64,000 nt of DNA from CAZMGG01 sp964565715 (GCA_964565715.1 CAZMGG010000004.1:1-64000), one strand, 5' to 3'; shown: positions 46,095 through 55,844, counted from the first letter of the stretch. The notes: generated by a model from the letters alone, not told the origin. Numbers and translations are program-made.

Positions 46095-47479
46095 ACCCGA
46101 TGTCCCCGCGCTTCGCGCCGTTCCTCTGGTTGCTGCCGCTGCTGACGGCGTTCGCTCCGGCCCAGGACGCCGCCGCCCCCGCGGTCGAGGTCATCACCGA
46201 GGCCCGGGTGCGCGAGGTGGTGTCGTTCCTGGCCAGCGACGAGCTGCAGGGCCGCGACACGCCGAGCCCTGGCCTGGAACAGGCCGCCACGTTCCTGGCC
46301 GAGGCCTTCGCCAAGGCCGGCCTGGTCCAGGCCGTCGACGGCTCCTGGTTCCACGCCTACACGCTGCCGGGCGTGCGGCAGGAGCAGGCCGGCCTGGAGG
46401 TGAAGGTGCGGCGCGTGGATGGCGACAAGGTCGCCGAACGGACCCTCGAGGCCGGCGCCCAGGTGCGCCTGCTGCGCTCCGGCGAGCTGTCGGCCACCGA
46501 GTGGCAGGACGCGACCCTGGCGGTCCACGGCGATCCGCGCACCGACCGCATGCTGCTGGGCGGCGGCGCCCGCCGGCCGGTGCTGCTCGAGATCGACGAG
46601 AGCGAGGCGGTCTGGCAGCAGGCGGCTTCGCCCCGCGATTCCCTCGGTGGTCCGCGCCAGGGCGCCCGGCCCGTGCTGCTCTTGAAGCGCGGCAGCCTGC
46701 CGCCTGGCGATCCTGACAAGGGCGCCTGGCAGGTGCTCGGCACGGTGCCGAAGCCGACGCCGATGGAGGTGCCGCTGCGCAACGTGATCGGCGTGCTGCG
46801 CGGCAGGGAGCTGCCCGACGAGTACGTGATCGTCTCGGCCCACTACGACCACGTCGGCGTCGGCGCCGCCGTCGGCGGCGACGCGATCTACAACGGCGCC
46901 GACGACGACGCCAGCGGCACCACCGCCGTGGTGCTGCTGGCCGAGGCGCTGGCCAAGGGCCCGGCTCCCCGTCGCAGCATCGCCTTCGTCTGCTTCTCCG
47001 CCGAGGAGAAGGGCCTGCGCGGCTCCCGCGCCTTCGCCGCGGCGCCGCCGTTCCCCCTCGAGCAGGCCGTGGTGAACGTCAACATCGAGATGATCGGCCG
47101 CCCCCAGGAGGGCAAGCGGCACCACGCCTGGATCACCGGCGTCGAGTACTCCGACTTCCCGGCCATCGCCGGCCCGGCTCTCGAGCGCGGCGGCGTCACG
47201 CTCACCGGCTTCGAGATGGCGCGCAACCTGTTCCTGGCCAGCGACAACGCCTCCCTGGCGGCCCACGGCGTCGTCGCCCACTCGATCAGCGCCGGGTCGC
47301 TGCACCAGGACTACCACCGGCCGTCCGACGAGGTCGGCAAACTCGACGTCGAGCACATGACCGTGGTGATCCGCGGCCTGCGCGAGGCGGTCCTGGAGTT
47401 CGCCAACCGGCCCGGCCGACCGGCCTGGAACGAGGCCGGCCGCGCGGCCATCGAGCGCCTCAGGTCGCGGCGCCGGTAG
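46091..47479 (+). CDS. Secreted M28 family zinc peptidase
   Basis: A 462-residue exported aminopeptidase-like protein. The start at ATG 46091 opens a signal peptide ending FAPAQ. After an N-terminal region and a PA-like insert (about 95-225), the M28 domain shows the five zinc ligands in order: SAHYDHVG, NGADDDASGT, SAEEKGLRGS, NIEMIGR and HQDYHRPSDEV. These support a two-zinc aminopeptidase. It is the third gene of the amidohydrolase-larE group, and the two exported hydrolases may work on the same peptides (inference). Confidence 0.88.
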   Translation: MNPMSPRFAPFLWLLPLLTAFAPAQDAAAPAVEVITEARVREVVSFLASDELQGRDTPSPGLEQAATFLAEAFAKAGLVQAVDGSWFHAYTLPGVRQEQAGLEVKVRRVDGDKVAERTLEAGAQVRLLRSGELSATEWQDATLAVHGDPRTDRMLLGGGARRPVLLEIDESEAVWQQAASPRDSLGGPRQGARPVLLLKRGSLPPGDPDKGAWQVLGTVPKPTPMEVPLRNVIGVLRGRELPDEYVIVSAHYDHVGVGAAVGGDAIYNGADDDASGTTAVVLLAEALAKGPAPRRSIAFVCFSAEEKGLRGSRAFAAAPPFPLEQAVVNVNIEMIGRPQEGKRHHAWITGVEYSDFPAIAGPALERGGVTLTGFEMARNLFLASDNASLAAHGVVAHSISAGSLHQDYHRPSDEVGKLDVEHMTVVIRGLREAVLEFANRPGRPAWNEAGRAAIERLRSRRR

Positions 47480-47486
47480 CGCGCCG

Positions 47487-47786
47487 TCAGTCGAGGTCGA
47501 AGGGCGAGCGCGGCCGATCGTCGGGGCGGTCCTTCTTCGCCTCCTCCTTGGCCCGCTTCAGCATGTCGTCCAGGCGCTCGCCCTGCTTCTTCTGCAGGTC
47601 CTTGGCCTCGTCGAACATGCCGTGCAGCCGCTGGCTCTCCTGCTTCTGCTGCCGCAGCAGCTGGTCGAGGTCGGCGCCGCCGCGCGCCTCCTCGGCCCGC
47701 ACCGCCCGGGCCTTGCCCGACCGCACGTTGACCGCGACCAGTTTGCCGCAACACGGGCATGGGAACGTGAACTCGTCCTGGACCAT
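47487..47786 (-). CDS. Small protein with CxxC zinc-ribbon-like start and charged helix
   Basis: A 99-residue protein that I do not recognise. FTFPCPCCGKLVAVN near the N-terminus has one CxCC cluster, half of a usual zinc ribbon, so metal binding might need a dimer. The rest is a Lys/Glu/Gln-rich helix, probably a coiled coil, with an acidic-basic tail. It converges on the M28 gene with seven bases between stops and diverges from the sigma gene at 47913 across 126 bases. Confidence 0.7.
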   Translation of the reverse strand: MVQDEFTFPCPCCGKLVAVNVRSGKARAVRAEEARGGADLDQLLRQQKQESQRLHGMFDEAKDLQKKQGERLDDMLKRAKEEAKKDRPDDRPRSPFDLD

Positions 47787-47912
47787 GGGGGGAAGTTCCT
47801 CGCCGACCGAACCGTCTGTGTGCGCCGCAGGTTATCTTCGGACGCGCTGCCGAGGCCAGCCCGCGTCGGATCCGCCCGCGAGCCCTGAGCCTTCGGTGGC
47901 GCCGCTGCTTCC

Positions 47913-48605
47913 ATGACCGTGCCCAAAAACACCGACCGGCAGGGAACCGCCGCTCCCGGGCCTCGTCTGCTCGCCACCTCGCGGCTGGACCGCCGCGAGG
48001 CAGTGGACCAGGACGGTGTGGACGAGGATCCGGCGCGCCCCGCGATGCTGCGGGCCCAACGCGGCGACCTGGACGCCTTCCGGACCCTGATCGAGATGTT
48101 CCAGGACCGGGTGTTCCGCGTGGTGATCTCCGTGCTGCATTGCGACCGTGCGACCGCCGAAGACATGTGCCAGGAGGTGTTCCTGCGGGTGCACAAGGGC
48201 CTGCCGACCTTCGACGGCCAGGCCCGTTTCGGCACCTGGCTGCACACCATCGCGATGAACGTGGCCATCAGCGAGTACCGCCGGCGCAAGGCCCTGAAGC
48301 GCAACCGCCACACGCTCTCCCTCGATGCTCCCCTCAACGGCACCGACGATCTGTTCCTCGAGCCGAGCGGGCGCGAGATCGATCCGGTCGACCGCGCCGA
48401 CCAGTCCGAGTTCGTCGGCCGCGTCCGCCAGTGCCTGGGCCGGCTGCCCGAGGAGTTCCGCACCGCCGTGGTGCTGCGCGACATGGAGGGGATGTCCTAC
48501 GAGGAGGTCGGCGAGATCCTGGGCGTGCCGCCGGGCACCGTCCGTTCGCGCATCCACCGCGGCCGCCTCCTGCTGCAGGAGATGCTGAAGGAGTTCCGGC
48601 CATGA
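47913..48605 (+). CDS. ECF-type RNA polymerase sigma factor
   Basis: A 230-residue sigma factor. A 45-residue N-terminal extension precedes region 2 (LDAFRTLIEMFQDRVFRVV, RATAEDMCQEVFLRVHK, WLHTIAMNVAISEYRRRKA), and region 4 follows at about 165-225 (LPEEFRTAVVLRDMEGMSY, ILGVPPGTVRSRIHRGR). The sequence is close to the RpoE-like group. The next gene starts inside its stop codon (ATGA) and encodes a membrane protein with an anti-sigma-like N-terminus, so release from that partner probably controls it. Confidence 0.92.
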   Translation: MTVPKNTDRQGTAAPGPRLLATSRLDRREAVDQDGVDEDPARPAMLRAQRGDLDAFRTLIEMFQDRVFRVVISVLHCDRATAEDMCQEVFLRVHKGLPTFDGQARFGTWLHTIAMNVAISEYRRRKALKRNRHTLSLDAPLNGTDDLFLEPSGREIDPVDRADQSEFVGRVRQCLGRLPEEFRTAVVLRDMEGMSYEEVGEILGVPPGTVRSRIHRGRLLLQEMLKEFRP

Positions 48606-50749
48606 GGGGGGTGGGTGGCAGCGGGAACGGCGACGAGCGACTCGCCGACTGGGTCGACGGGCGGATGACGCCGCGGGAACTCGAGCGCTTCGAGGCGGAG
48701 ATGCGGGTCAATCCGGCGCTGCGCGCGGCGGCCGAGGAGTATCGGCAGACGGTGTCGGCGGTGCAGACGGCGCTCCGTTCGGGCCTGCCGAAGGTGGATC
48801 TGGCCGCGGCCGTGCTCGCCGCCCTCGCCAACGGACCCGGCGCCGGGACCAGCGTCGGCACCGGCGACTCGGGCGACGCGACGGCTGCGACCGGGACCAT
48901 GGGATCGCCCACCGCGCACGGCGGCGAAGTGGCGCGGCGCCGTTGGCTGTGGCCCACGGTGGCCAGCGCCGCCGTGGCGGCAGGCCTGCTGGTGACCGTG
49001 CTGACGATGCATCGCCTCGGCTCGCCGTCGGCCCCCGAGACCCGCCACGTCGCCTCGAACCCGGCCGCGACGGGCATCGCTGCGGACACCGCGACGGACG
49101 GCAGCGATCACGAGACGAACGCCAAGGCGGACGGCGCCGGTCCCGCCCGGGAGCCGGGGTTCGACGCCGTCACCGCCATGAACAAGCTCGCCGGCCGACC
49201 CGAGCCCGAGACCGATCAGGCCGGCAAGGACGCGGGGCGGTCGTTGGGCAAGGGCGCCGGGGACGATGGCCGCTTCCGTCGCGGCGCGGAAGGTGTGCGT
49301 GCGCAGACCGCGGTGCCGGTTGGCGAAGCCCAGACCGAAGCCCAGACCGGGGCCCAGCAGGAGCTCGGCCGGGCCGGCGGCGCCTACCAGGGCCCGGGCG
49401 CTCCGCCGCCGCCGGCGGGCGCGGGCAGCTCCGACTTCTTCCTCGGCGCCAGCCGCAAGGAAGGCGCGGGTGGCCGGCCGGTGGCCGATCCGGGCGCCGC
49501 GAGTGCTGGCCAGGCCAGGGCCCAGGACCCAGCACAACAGGCCCAGGCGCAGCAGGAGCTGGCGCAGACCGAAGCCATGCGCATGACCCAGCGGGAGCAG
49601 CCGCGGGAAGAGACCGTGCGCACCGTCCAGCCGTCGGACCTGATGGCAGCCTGGGCCGCGCAGGAGAAGCAGCAGGACCAGCAGTTGGCCGAGACGGAAC
49701 GCCGCGATGCGCCGGCGCAGCCCCCGGCACCGGCCACCGGCCAGGCGGGCCTCGTCGCAGGCAGCCCGATCGTCGTGCCGCAGGTGCAGGTGGTGGTGGT
49801 GACGCGGAGCCTCGACGCCTTGCGCGGGCCGGCCGACGTCGTGCCCGCCACCCCGGAACGGAGCGCCGAGGAACGGGCCGCCCAGGCCACCGCGCGCGAC
49901 CTGCTGGCCCTGTTCCCGTCGGCGCAGATGCCCTCGGCGCAGGTGCAGTCCCTGATGACCCGGGCGCAGCAGCAGCAGGATCGCTCGGCGCAGGTGCTCG
50001 CCGACTCCGCGGACCTGGCGGCGGTGCAGGGCCTGACCCTGCTGCCGCTGGAAAGCCTGCGGCTGCCGCAGACCGCCGACGTGGCGGCGCGGCGGGCGCG
50101 CTGGACGGGGCCGGTCACGGCGTTCGCCTGGCAGTTCGCCGACGGCGGCGAGAGCGGCGCGCCGCAGCCGGGCGCCGTGGACGGTCTGCGCGGCTGGGTG
50201 GGCAATCGGCTGCCCGACACACAGCCCCAGGTCTTCGGCGCCGGAGCCGGCGGCGCGGCGCCCGATGCCCGAGCCTTCGCGGCGGCCATCGCCGAGGTGC
50301 AGGCCCTGGTCGGCAACGCGGCGCTGGCCAACGTGCTGCACGTGACCGGCGAGCGGGAGGACGTGGGCGACCTGCTGCGGCAGGTCGGGCAGCTGGCGCA
50401 GGAACAGCAGCTCACCCTGGCCCTCGCCGAGGTCCCGGCACCGGTGGTGTCGACGCTGCAGGTGGCGTCGGAGGCCCTGCAACCGGCCCGCAACGGCGAG
50501 CCGACGGCGGGTGGCGGCGGCGGGCGTGGCGGCCTGGTGCCGGGCAGTCCGGCTGGCCTGGCCACGCCGGGGCCCGCAGGCCCGGCGACCGGTGGCGCGC
50601 CCGGCGCGGCCGGTGGCCCGCCGGCACCGTCGGCCCCCACGGAGCCGTCGCCGCGCCGCGTCAGCGTGCTCCTGATGTTCCGCGAACAGCTGGCGCCCGC
50701 GGTCCCCCCGGCGACGACGCCCGCGCAGACCGGCCGGGACCGCGACTGA
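48602..50749 (+). CDS. Membrane anti-sigma-factor-like protein with long low-complexity exterior
   Basis: A 715-residue protein. The cytoplasmic N-terminus (ERLADWVDGRMTPRELERFE...) has the helical layout of anti-sigma domains but lacks the Cys/His zinc motif. One transmembrane helix lies at about 116-136. The outside part is low complexity, rich in Ala, Gln, Gly and Pro, with two more ordered stretches: VVPQVQVVVVTRSLDALRGP at about 395-415 and AIAEVQALVGNAALANVLHV at about 560-580. Coupling to the sigma gene supports an anti-sigma role; the sensing function of the long exterior is unknown. Confidence 0.7.
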   Translation: MRGVGGSGNGDERLADWVDGRMTPRELERFEAEMRVNPALRAAAEEYRQTVSAVQTALRSGLPKVDLAAAVLAALANGPGAGTSVGTGDSGDATAATGTMGSPTAHGGEVARRRWLWPTVASAAVAAGLLVTVLTMHRLGSPSAPETRHVASNPAATGIAADTATDGSDHETNAKADGAGPAREPGFDAVTAMNKLAGRPEPETDQAGKDAGRSLGKGAGDDGRFRRGAEGVRAQTAVPVGEAQTEAQTGAQQELGRAGGAYQGPGAPPPPAGAGSSDFFLGASRKEGAGGRPVADPGAASAGQARAQDPAQQAQAQQELAQTEAMRMTQREQPREETVRTVQPSDLMAAWAAQEKQQDQQLAETERRDAPAQPPAPATGQAGLVAGSPIVVPQVQVVVVTRSLDALRGPADVVPATPERSAEERAAQATARDLLALFPSAQMPSAQVQSLMTRAQQQQDRSAQVLADSADLAAVQGLTLLPLESLRLPQTADVAARRARWTGPVTAFAWQFADGGESGAPQPGAVDGLRGWVGNRLPDTQPQVFGAGAGGAAPDARAFAAAIAEVQALVGNAALANVLHVTGEREDVGDLLRQVGQLAQEQQLTLALAEVPAPVVSTLQVASEALQPARNGEPTAGGGGGRGGLVPGSPAGLATPGPAGPATGGAPGAAGGPPAPSAPTEPSPRRVSVLLMFREQLAPAVPPATTPAQTGRDRD

Positions 50750-50775
50750 ACGCCGACCGCTGGCGACCCGGCTAG

Positions 50776-53700
50776 CTAGTCGATCGGCCGGCCGCGCCGG
50801 TCGCTGACCCGCACGAAGAGCCGCTGCGGGCCCGGTCCTTCGCCGCGGATCTCCACCGTGACGTGGTCCGGGTGCGGCGGCAGCGGCAGGGCGTGCTGGT
50901 CTGGCTCGAGCGGTGGCGGCGCCGCCGGCAACGTGATCGGCTCGCCACCGTCGATATGCACGTGCAGGGGCGTCGCGGCGCCGAGCCGCAGGATGGCGTC
51001 GGCAGCGGTCTCGACCCTGGCGCGGAGCACGAAGGGCCGCCCGTCGGCCACCAGCAGCGCTCCCGCAGCATCGCTGGCCACCGGCACCCAGCCCTCTGCG
51101 GTCTCCCGCTCCCAGCCCACCGGCGCCCGATCCACCAGCACCTTGCCCCCGCGTTCGCCCCAGCGGCCGATCGCCAGCAGGGCCGCCACCCGGTCGGCGC
51201 GGGTGCGGAACGTGATCGGGCCGGCGCGGTCCCAGCCGTGGTCGAGGCGCAGGGCCAGCCGTGCCGGTGACGCGTCGGCCAGCAAGGCCTCCAGGGCCGG
51301 CAGGCTGCCCGGCAGACCGGTGTCCAGCAGGCGCGTGCGCGGATCGGCGTAGACCGCCGCCGCCTGCGAACGACACGCGAGCACCAGCAGGTCGGTGTCC
51401 GGCGCCAGCGGGGCGGGCGCGCTCCGCCATTCCTGCGTGCCTTCGCGGGCGGCGAGCCAGCCCTCCCCGGCGTCACCGACGAACTCGGTGCGCACCATCG
51501 GCTCGCCGGGCTTCAGGTACTCCTGGAACTGGGTGCCGGCGCAGTGCACGACCGCCAGCCGCCAGCCGGCGGCGTCGTCGAGCCGCGCGGCCTCGAGGGC
51601 GAAGCGCAGCCGCAGCTGGTCGGCCTCGGGATCACGGCGCCGCTCGGCGGGCAGCGCGGCGTTGGCCGCCCGTTCCTCGGCATCCAGCGGTCCGCGGATC
51701 GCCGACACGAACAGGTCGAACCGGGCGCCGTCGTGGCGCATGTTGCGCAGGTTGCACCAGGTGGCATCGGGCGGCAGGTGCACGCGCAGGCGCAGCCAGT
51801 CCTCGTCGATGCCGGGGGACGCGGCCACGCGCAGCCCGCTCACCGCGTAGAGCAGGGCGTCGCCGGCGACGCCGTCGGCGAACGGCGATGGCGCGCCGGG
51901 CAGCGCCGTGCCGCTTTCGTCGTGCAGCATCGACCAGTGGCCGGCGGCGTCGGCCAGGTCGCGCAACGCGAGCATCGCCGCCGCCTGCTCGGGGCCGTCG
52001 AAGTGGGTCAGCACCGTCAGCAGCATCGCCTGGCCCAGCGCGGTGGCGGTGCCGGTGGCGGGTGACGAGCCGATGCGGCCCGCCTGCCGCCACAGCGCAC
52101 CGGTGGTGTGGCGCAGGTGCTGCACCGCGCGATCGCCGGTGGCCGACAGCATGCCGATCCAGCCGGGCAGCAGGCCGGCGTCGGTCTGGGCGGGCCGATG
52201 CGGCGTCAGGTCCAGGGGCGACAGGGCCGCTGCGAAGCGCCGCTCGTCGGCCAGCCAGAACGCTGCCTCCAGGTCGTGCAGCAGTCCGATCGAGCGGCGG
52301 CTCCAGGCGGCGCCCGGCCGCGGCTCGGGCGCGCCGTCGCGCCAGGCGGCGGGTCGTTCGAGCCGGTCGAGCAGGTCCTGCATGCCGCCGATCGCCGCCA
52401 CGGCCTGCACGAACAGCACCGCGCTGGCGTAGGACCACGCGCGGCGGCCGTGGCTGGGATCGTCCGCGGGCCACAGGGTCGGCGCCGCCGTCTCGCCCGC
52501 CGGCAGGCTGCCGAACAGCGCGCCATGCCCCCACGGCTCGGTGCCGTGGAACGGCAGCAGGATGGCGCCGGTCCGGGGCATGCGCTTGACGCAGGCTTCC
52601 AGCAGGGGCCAGTGGGCGCGGATGGTGGCGGCGTCGCGAGTCGCGCGCAGGTACCAGTAGTGGTGCAGGACGACCCAGGCGCCGAGGTCGCCCGCGGGCA
52701 CCTCCAGGGCGTCCCAGCCGCCGGCGGGGGCGCTGGGCGCGGGGCCCGCGTCAAGCGGCAGGGTCTGCGGCAGCCGGCCGGTGCGGCAGGCGGCGGCGAA
52801 CTCGAGGCGCAGCAGGTCGCGGGCCTCGGCGAACAGGCCGTGTCGCAGGAACAGCAGCAACGGGCCACCGAGGTCGCGCAGCAGGGCCCGCCGATGGTGC
52901 GGCAGGGCGAGGACGGCGCCGGTGGCCGCGTCGCGCCGGGCCAGCAGATCGATCTTGCTGCCCTCGAGCAGGTCGACGAAGCCCACGGCGTCGGACTCGA
53001 GGCGCAGGGTCTCGCGCAGCCGTTCCCGCCAGTGCGCGAGGCAGGCGGTGGCAGCATCGGTGGCGTCCTGCCATGCCGGCGGCGGCGGGGCAGCCTGGTC
53101 GGCGGCGATCCGCAGCCGCTGCGCGAACCGGAACGACGCGCCGGGTGGCAGGTCCTGCGGCGGCGGCGGGGACCAGCCGAGGCAGGCCGTGGCTCCGCCC
53201 GCCGCGGTGTGGACCAGCGTCGCGGTGCCGGCGGGCCCGTCGCCGGCCACGGCCTCGGGCCAGCCGGTCGTCACCGTCAGCGCCACCGCGGGCCCGGCGC
53301 CGTGGTTGGTCACCTCCACCAGCCGCAGCAGCTCCGGCTGGTCCGGCACGGCGAACACCAGCGTGCGCAGCGCGAGGCCGCCGGGCGCCAGGTCCTCGCT
53401 CACCAGCATGCCGGCGCCGCGGACCCGGACGATGCGCCGCTGCGGCAGCGCCACCGGCGTCCCGGCGGCGACGAGCTGGAGCCGGCAGGCGCCGAAGTCG
53501 CCGTCGGGGGTCCAGGCCGCGGCGCGGCCGTGGTCGGGGCCGCAGAGGCCGTGCAGGGTGTTGGCCGGCGCCTCGCCCACGGCGCCGCCGAGCAGCGCGA
53601 AGACGATGCCGTTGCCGACCGGCCAGGCCGGGTCGGCGCTGGCGGCGTCGCCGGCCCGCCAGCGGCCCTGTTCGCGGAGCGCCGGCAGTTCCCGGTGCAG

Positions 53701-53814
53701 CGGCGCCGGGATCGGCGCCGGTTCCTGGGGCAGGACGCAGAGCCCGCCCAGGGCCAGCACGGTCAGCACGGAGGCCATCATCAGGAGTGGAAGGGGGACC
53801 CCCGATTTGCACAA
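50776..53814 (-). CDS. Secreted six-hairpin-glycosidase-like protein
   Basis: A 1012-residue exported protein. A hydrophobic signal segment (LLMMASVLTVLALGGLCVL) follows a short basic start; a second ATG within it could also be used. The N-terminal third is beta-rich (GNGIVFALLGGAVGEAPANT), and the central part has paired helices (WVVLHHYWYLRATRDAATIR, SYASAVLFVQAVAAIGG) as in (alpha/alpha)6 glycoside hydrolases of GH65/GH95-like shape. No catalytic Glu could be fixed with confidence. The C-terminus is a beta domain ending VRVSDRRGRPID. It diverges from the MFS gene by 47 bases. Confidence 0.55.
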   Translation of the reverse strand: MCKSGVPLPLLMMASVLTVLALGGLCVLPQEPAPIPAPLHRELPALREQGRWRAGDAASADPAWPVGNGIVFALLGGAVGEAPANTLHGLCGPDHGRAAAWTPDGDFGACRLQLVAAGTPVALPQRRIVRVRGAGMLVSEDLAPGGLALRTLVFAVPDQPELLRLVEVTNHGAGPAVALTVTTGWPEAVAGDGPAGTATLVHTAAGGATACLGWSPPPPQDLPPGASFRFAQRLRIAADQAAPPPPAWQDATDAATACLAHWRERLRETLRLESDAVGFVDLLEGSKIDLLARRDAATGAVLALPHHRRALLRDLGGPLLLFLRHGLFAEARDLLRLEFAAACRTGRLPQTLPLDAGPAPSAPAGGWDALEVPAGDLGAWVVLHHYWYLRATRDAATIRAHWPLLEACVKRMPRTGAILLPFHGTEPWGHGALFGSLPAGETAAPTLWPADDPSHGRRAWSYASAVLFVQAVAAIGGMQDLLDRLERPAAWRDGAPEPRPGAAWSRRSIGLLHDLEAAFWLADERRFAAALSPLDLTPHRPAQTDAGLLPGWIGMLSATGDRAVQHLRHTTGALWRQAGRIGSSPATGTATALGQAMLLTVLTHFDGPEQAAAMLALRDLADAAGHWSMLHDESGTALPGAPSPFADGVAGDALLYAVSGLRVAASPGIDEDWLRLRVHLPPDATWCNLRNMRHDGARFDLFVSAIRGPLDAEERAANAALPAERRRDPEADQLRLRFALEAARLDDAAGWRLAVVHCAGTQFQEYLKPGEPMVRTEFVGDAGEGWLAAREGTQEWRSAPAPLAPDTDLLVLACRSQAAAVYADPRTRLLDTGLPGSLPALEALLADASPARLALRLDHGWDRAGPITFRTRADRVAALLAIGRWGERGGKVLVDRAPVGWERETAEGWVPVASDAAGALLVADGRPFVLRARVETAADAILRLGAATPLHVHIDGGEPITLPAAPPPLEPDQHALPLPPHPDHVTVEIRGEGPGPQRLFVRVSDRRGRPID

Positions 53815-53861
53815 CCGATCGGTTCCTTTCCCGGTGGGCGTTGCGATAGAACCGCCGCGCC

Positions 53862-55154
53862 TTGCCAGCGTCCGGCCGCAACTTCTGGGCGGTGCTGCCC
53901 AGCCTGTTCGCCACGTCGATGGGGCTGATGGCGGTGCTGCCGACCCTCGCGCTCTACGTGGAGGAGCGCTTCGGCATGCACGATCCGGACGAGCTGACCC
54001 GCTGGGCCGGCTTCATCTACGGCGTGGCGCCGCTCAGCGCCGCCATCGCCGGACCGGTGTGGGGGGCGCTGGGCGACCGGCTGGGCAAGAAGCCGATGGC
54101 GATCCGCGCCAACGTCGCCATCGCGCTCACCACGGCCCTGATGCCGCTGGCGCCGAGCCCCGTCTGGCTGCTCCTGCTGCGCATCGTGCAGGGCCTGTTC
54201 GCCGGCTACGTGGCGCCGGCCATGGCCCTGGTGTCGAACGACACGCCGACCGAACGGCAGGGCCGGGTGATCGGCTGGATGCAGGTCGGCATGGCCATGG
54301 GCTCGTTCCTCGGTCCGGCGCTGGGCGCCGAGGTGGCGCATCACTTCGGCCGCGCCGCGGTGTTCTGGCTGACCAGTGCCCTGGCGCTGCTGGCGACGCT
54401 GCCGCTGGCCACCGGCGCCCGCGAGGTGGTGAATCCGCGGGCCGCCGACGACCGCGGCTTCCTGCGCGAACTCGCCACCTCGTCGGCGCAGCTCCTGCGC
54501 AACCGCGTGTTCGCCACCCTGCTGGTCCTGGTGCTGGTGATGCGGCTCGGCCAGAACATGCTGGAGCCGTTCATCGTGCTGTTCGTGCGCGAACTCGGTC
54601 CGGTCGGCTTCGCCGCCCGCTCCACCGCCAGCCTGGACCTGGCCATCGACCGCACGGTGGCGGTCGCGTTCGGCATGTTCGCGGTGGCGCAGTTCGTGTT
54701 CACGCCGGTGTGGGGGCGGCTGGCGGACCGGATCGGGCCGCTGCGCTGCCTGTCGATCGTCGCCACCGCGCTGGGCCTGCTGCTGGCGCTCACCTCCCTG
54801 GTGGCGTCGATCGACCAGTACCTGCTGCTGCGGGGGGCGGCGGCCTGCTTCATGGCCGGGTCGATGACGCTGGCCTACGCCGCCGCCAGCAAGCGCGTGG
54901 TGGCGGCGCGGCGCACGCTGGCGTTCGCCATGGTGCAGAGCTGCATGCAGTTCGGCTTCGCGCTGGGGCCGATGGGCGGCAGCCTGCTCAGCGGCATCGG
55001 CGCCGAGGGTGACCACCCCAACCTGCGGCTGCTGTTCCGCACCGCCGCGGGGCTGTGCCTGCTGGCCGGGCTGGGCATGGTGCTGCTGCGGCGGCTGCCG
55101 GCGGGACGCAGCGAGCAGGCGCCGCCGACCCTGGGCCAGTCGATCGGGCCCTGA
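53862..55154 (+). CDS. Major facilitator superfamily transporter
   Basis: A 430-residue transporter with about 12 hydrophobic segments in two halves. The loop after segment 2 (GALGDRLGKKPM) and its counterpart in the second half (GRLADRIGPLR) carry the MFS GxLaDrxGrkp motif. The start is a TTG at 53862; no ATG lies in the first 19 codons. The substrate is unknown, but drug/sugar efflux relatives are common. It converges with the Cys-rich gene with two bases between stops. Confidence 0.85.
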   Translation: MPASGRNFWAVLPSLFATSMGLMAVLPTLALYVEERFGMHDPDELTRWAGFIYGVAPLSAAIAGPVWGALGDRLGKKPMAIRANVAIALTTALMPLAPSPVWLLLLRIVQGLFAGYVAPAMALVSNDTPTERQGRVIGWMQVGMAMGSFLGPALGAEVAHHFGRAAVFWLTSALALLATLPLATGAREVVNPRAADDRGFLRELATSSAQLLRNRVFATLLVLVLVMRLGQNMLEPFIVLFVRELGPVGFAARSTASLDLAIDRTVAVAFGMFAVAQFVFTPVWGRLADRIGPLRCLSIVATALGLLLALTSLVASIDQYLLLRGAAACFMAGSMTLAYAAASKRVVAARRTLAFAMVQSCMQFGFALGPMGGSLLSGIGAEGDHPNLRLLFRTAAGLCLLAGLGMVLLRRLPAGRSEQAPPTLGQSIGP

Positions 55155-55156
55155 GG

Positions 55157-55777
55157 TCAGGTTGCGTTCCGGCGTCGCCGATGGGTCGGCATCGCCAGGG
55201 TTCCGCGCCCGGTGAGCACCGGGATCGGCGCGCGCAGCCGCCCGAACAGGCGCCGCAGGGTGCGGCTGGTGCCCTGGTAGAGCAGCTTCTCCTCGGGCGC
55301 CAGCTCGAACAGCCGCCGGTACATGGCGCAGCACTGGGCGACGAAGTCGTCGCCGATCGCGTGACCGCTGGTGATCAGCGGGCACAGGTGGGTCTGGTCG
55401 TAGGCGAACACCAGCCCGACGAAATGACCGTCGTGGTCGAGATACGGCTCGAACGGGAACGTGCGGCAGGCGAGGCTGCGGTTGTGGCGTTCGCAATGCT
55501 GGTGGCCGCGGCAGACGGCGAAGGTCTCGCACGGGCGCAGGGCAGCCTGGGTCTGCGGATCCACCAGACCCGCCGGCACGTGTCGCCGCCACAGGTCGCT
55601 GCGCCGGCGCAGCATGGCCAGTTCGGCCCGGTAGAGCACCGGCAGCACGCTCGCGGCGTGGCAGCAGACCGGCACGCCGCCGTTGCCGGGCGCGCACAGC
55701 GTGCCGCAGTCGAACGTCGTGACCGGCGCGGTGAGCAGGCCGTGCAGTTCGCGGAGGTCCGCCTCGGTGAGCGGCAT
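55157..55777 (-). CDS. Cys-rich YkgJ/UPF0153-like protein
   Basis: A 206-residue protein starting at ATG 55777. It has 12 or so Cys residues, including FDCGTLC, VCCHAASVLP, RPCETFAVCRGHQHCERH and LACRTFPFEP. The last is close to the C-x-x-FP motif of the YkgJ/UPF0153 family, thought to bind zinc or iron. Function is unknown. The cluster CETFAVCRGH resembles an iron-sulfur or zinc site. It diverges from the NRDE gene by about 67 bases. Confidence 0.65.
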   Translation of the reverse strand: MPLTEADLRELHGLLTAPVTTFDCGTLCAPGNGGVPVCCHAASVLPVLYRAELAMLRRRSDLWRRHVPAGLVDPQTQAALRPCETFAVCRGHQHCERHNRSLACRTFPFEPYLDHDGHFVGLVFAYDQTHLCPLITSGHAIGDDFVAQCCAMYRRLFELAPEEKLLYQGTSRTLRRLFGRLRAPIPVLTGRGTLAMPTHRRRRNAT

Positions 55778-55830
55778 GGCGATCAGTGTGCCGGCCGGCG
55801 ATGCGGCGTGCCACCGCGGCCCGGCGGGGC

Positions 55831-55836
55831 TATGGT
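55831..55836 (+). promoter_or_regulatory. Candidate -10 element of the NRDE gene
   Basis: TATGGT ends eight bases before the ATG at 55845, so an mRNA starting at the usual distance would be nearly leaderless. It parallels the elements at 25540 and 35868. Confidence 0.35.
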
Positions 55837-55844
55837 GCGGGCCG

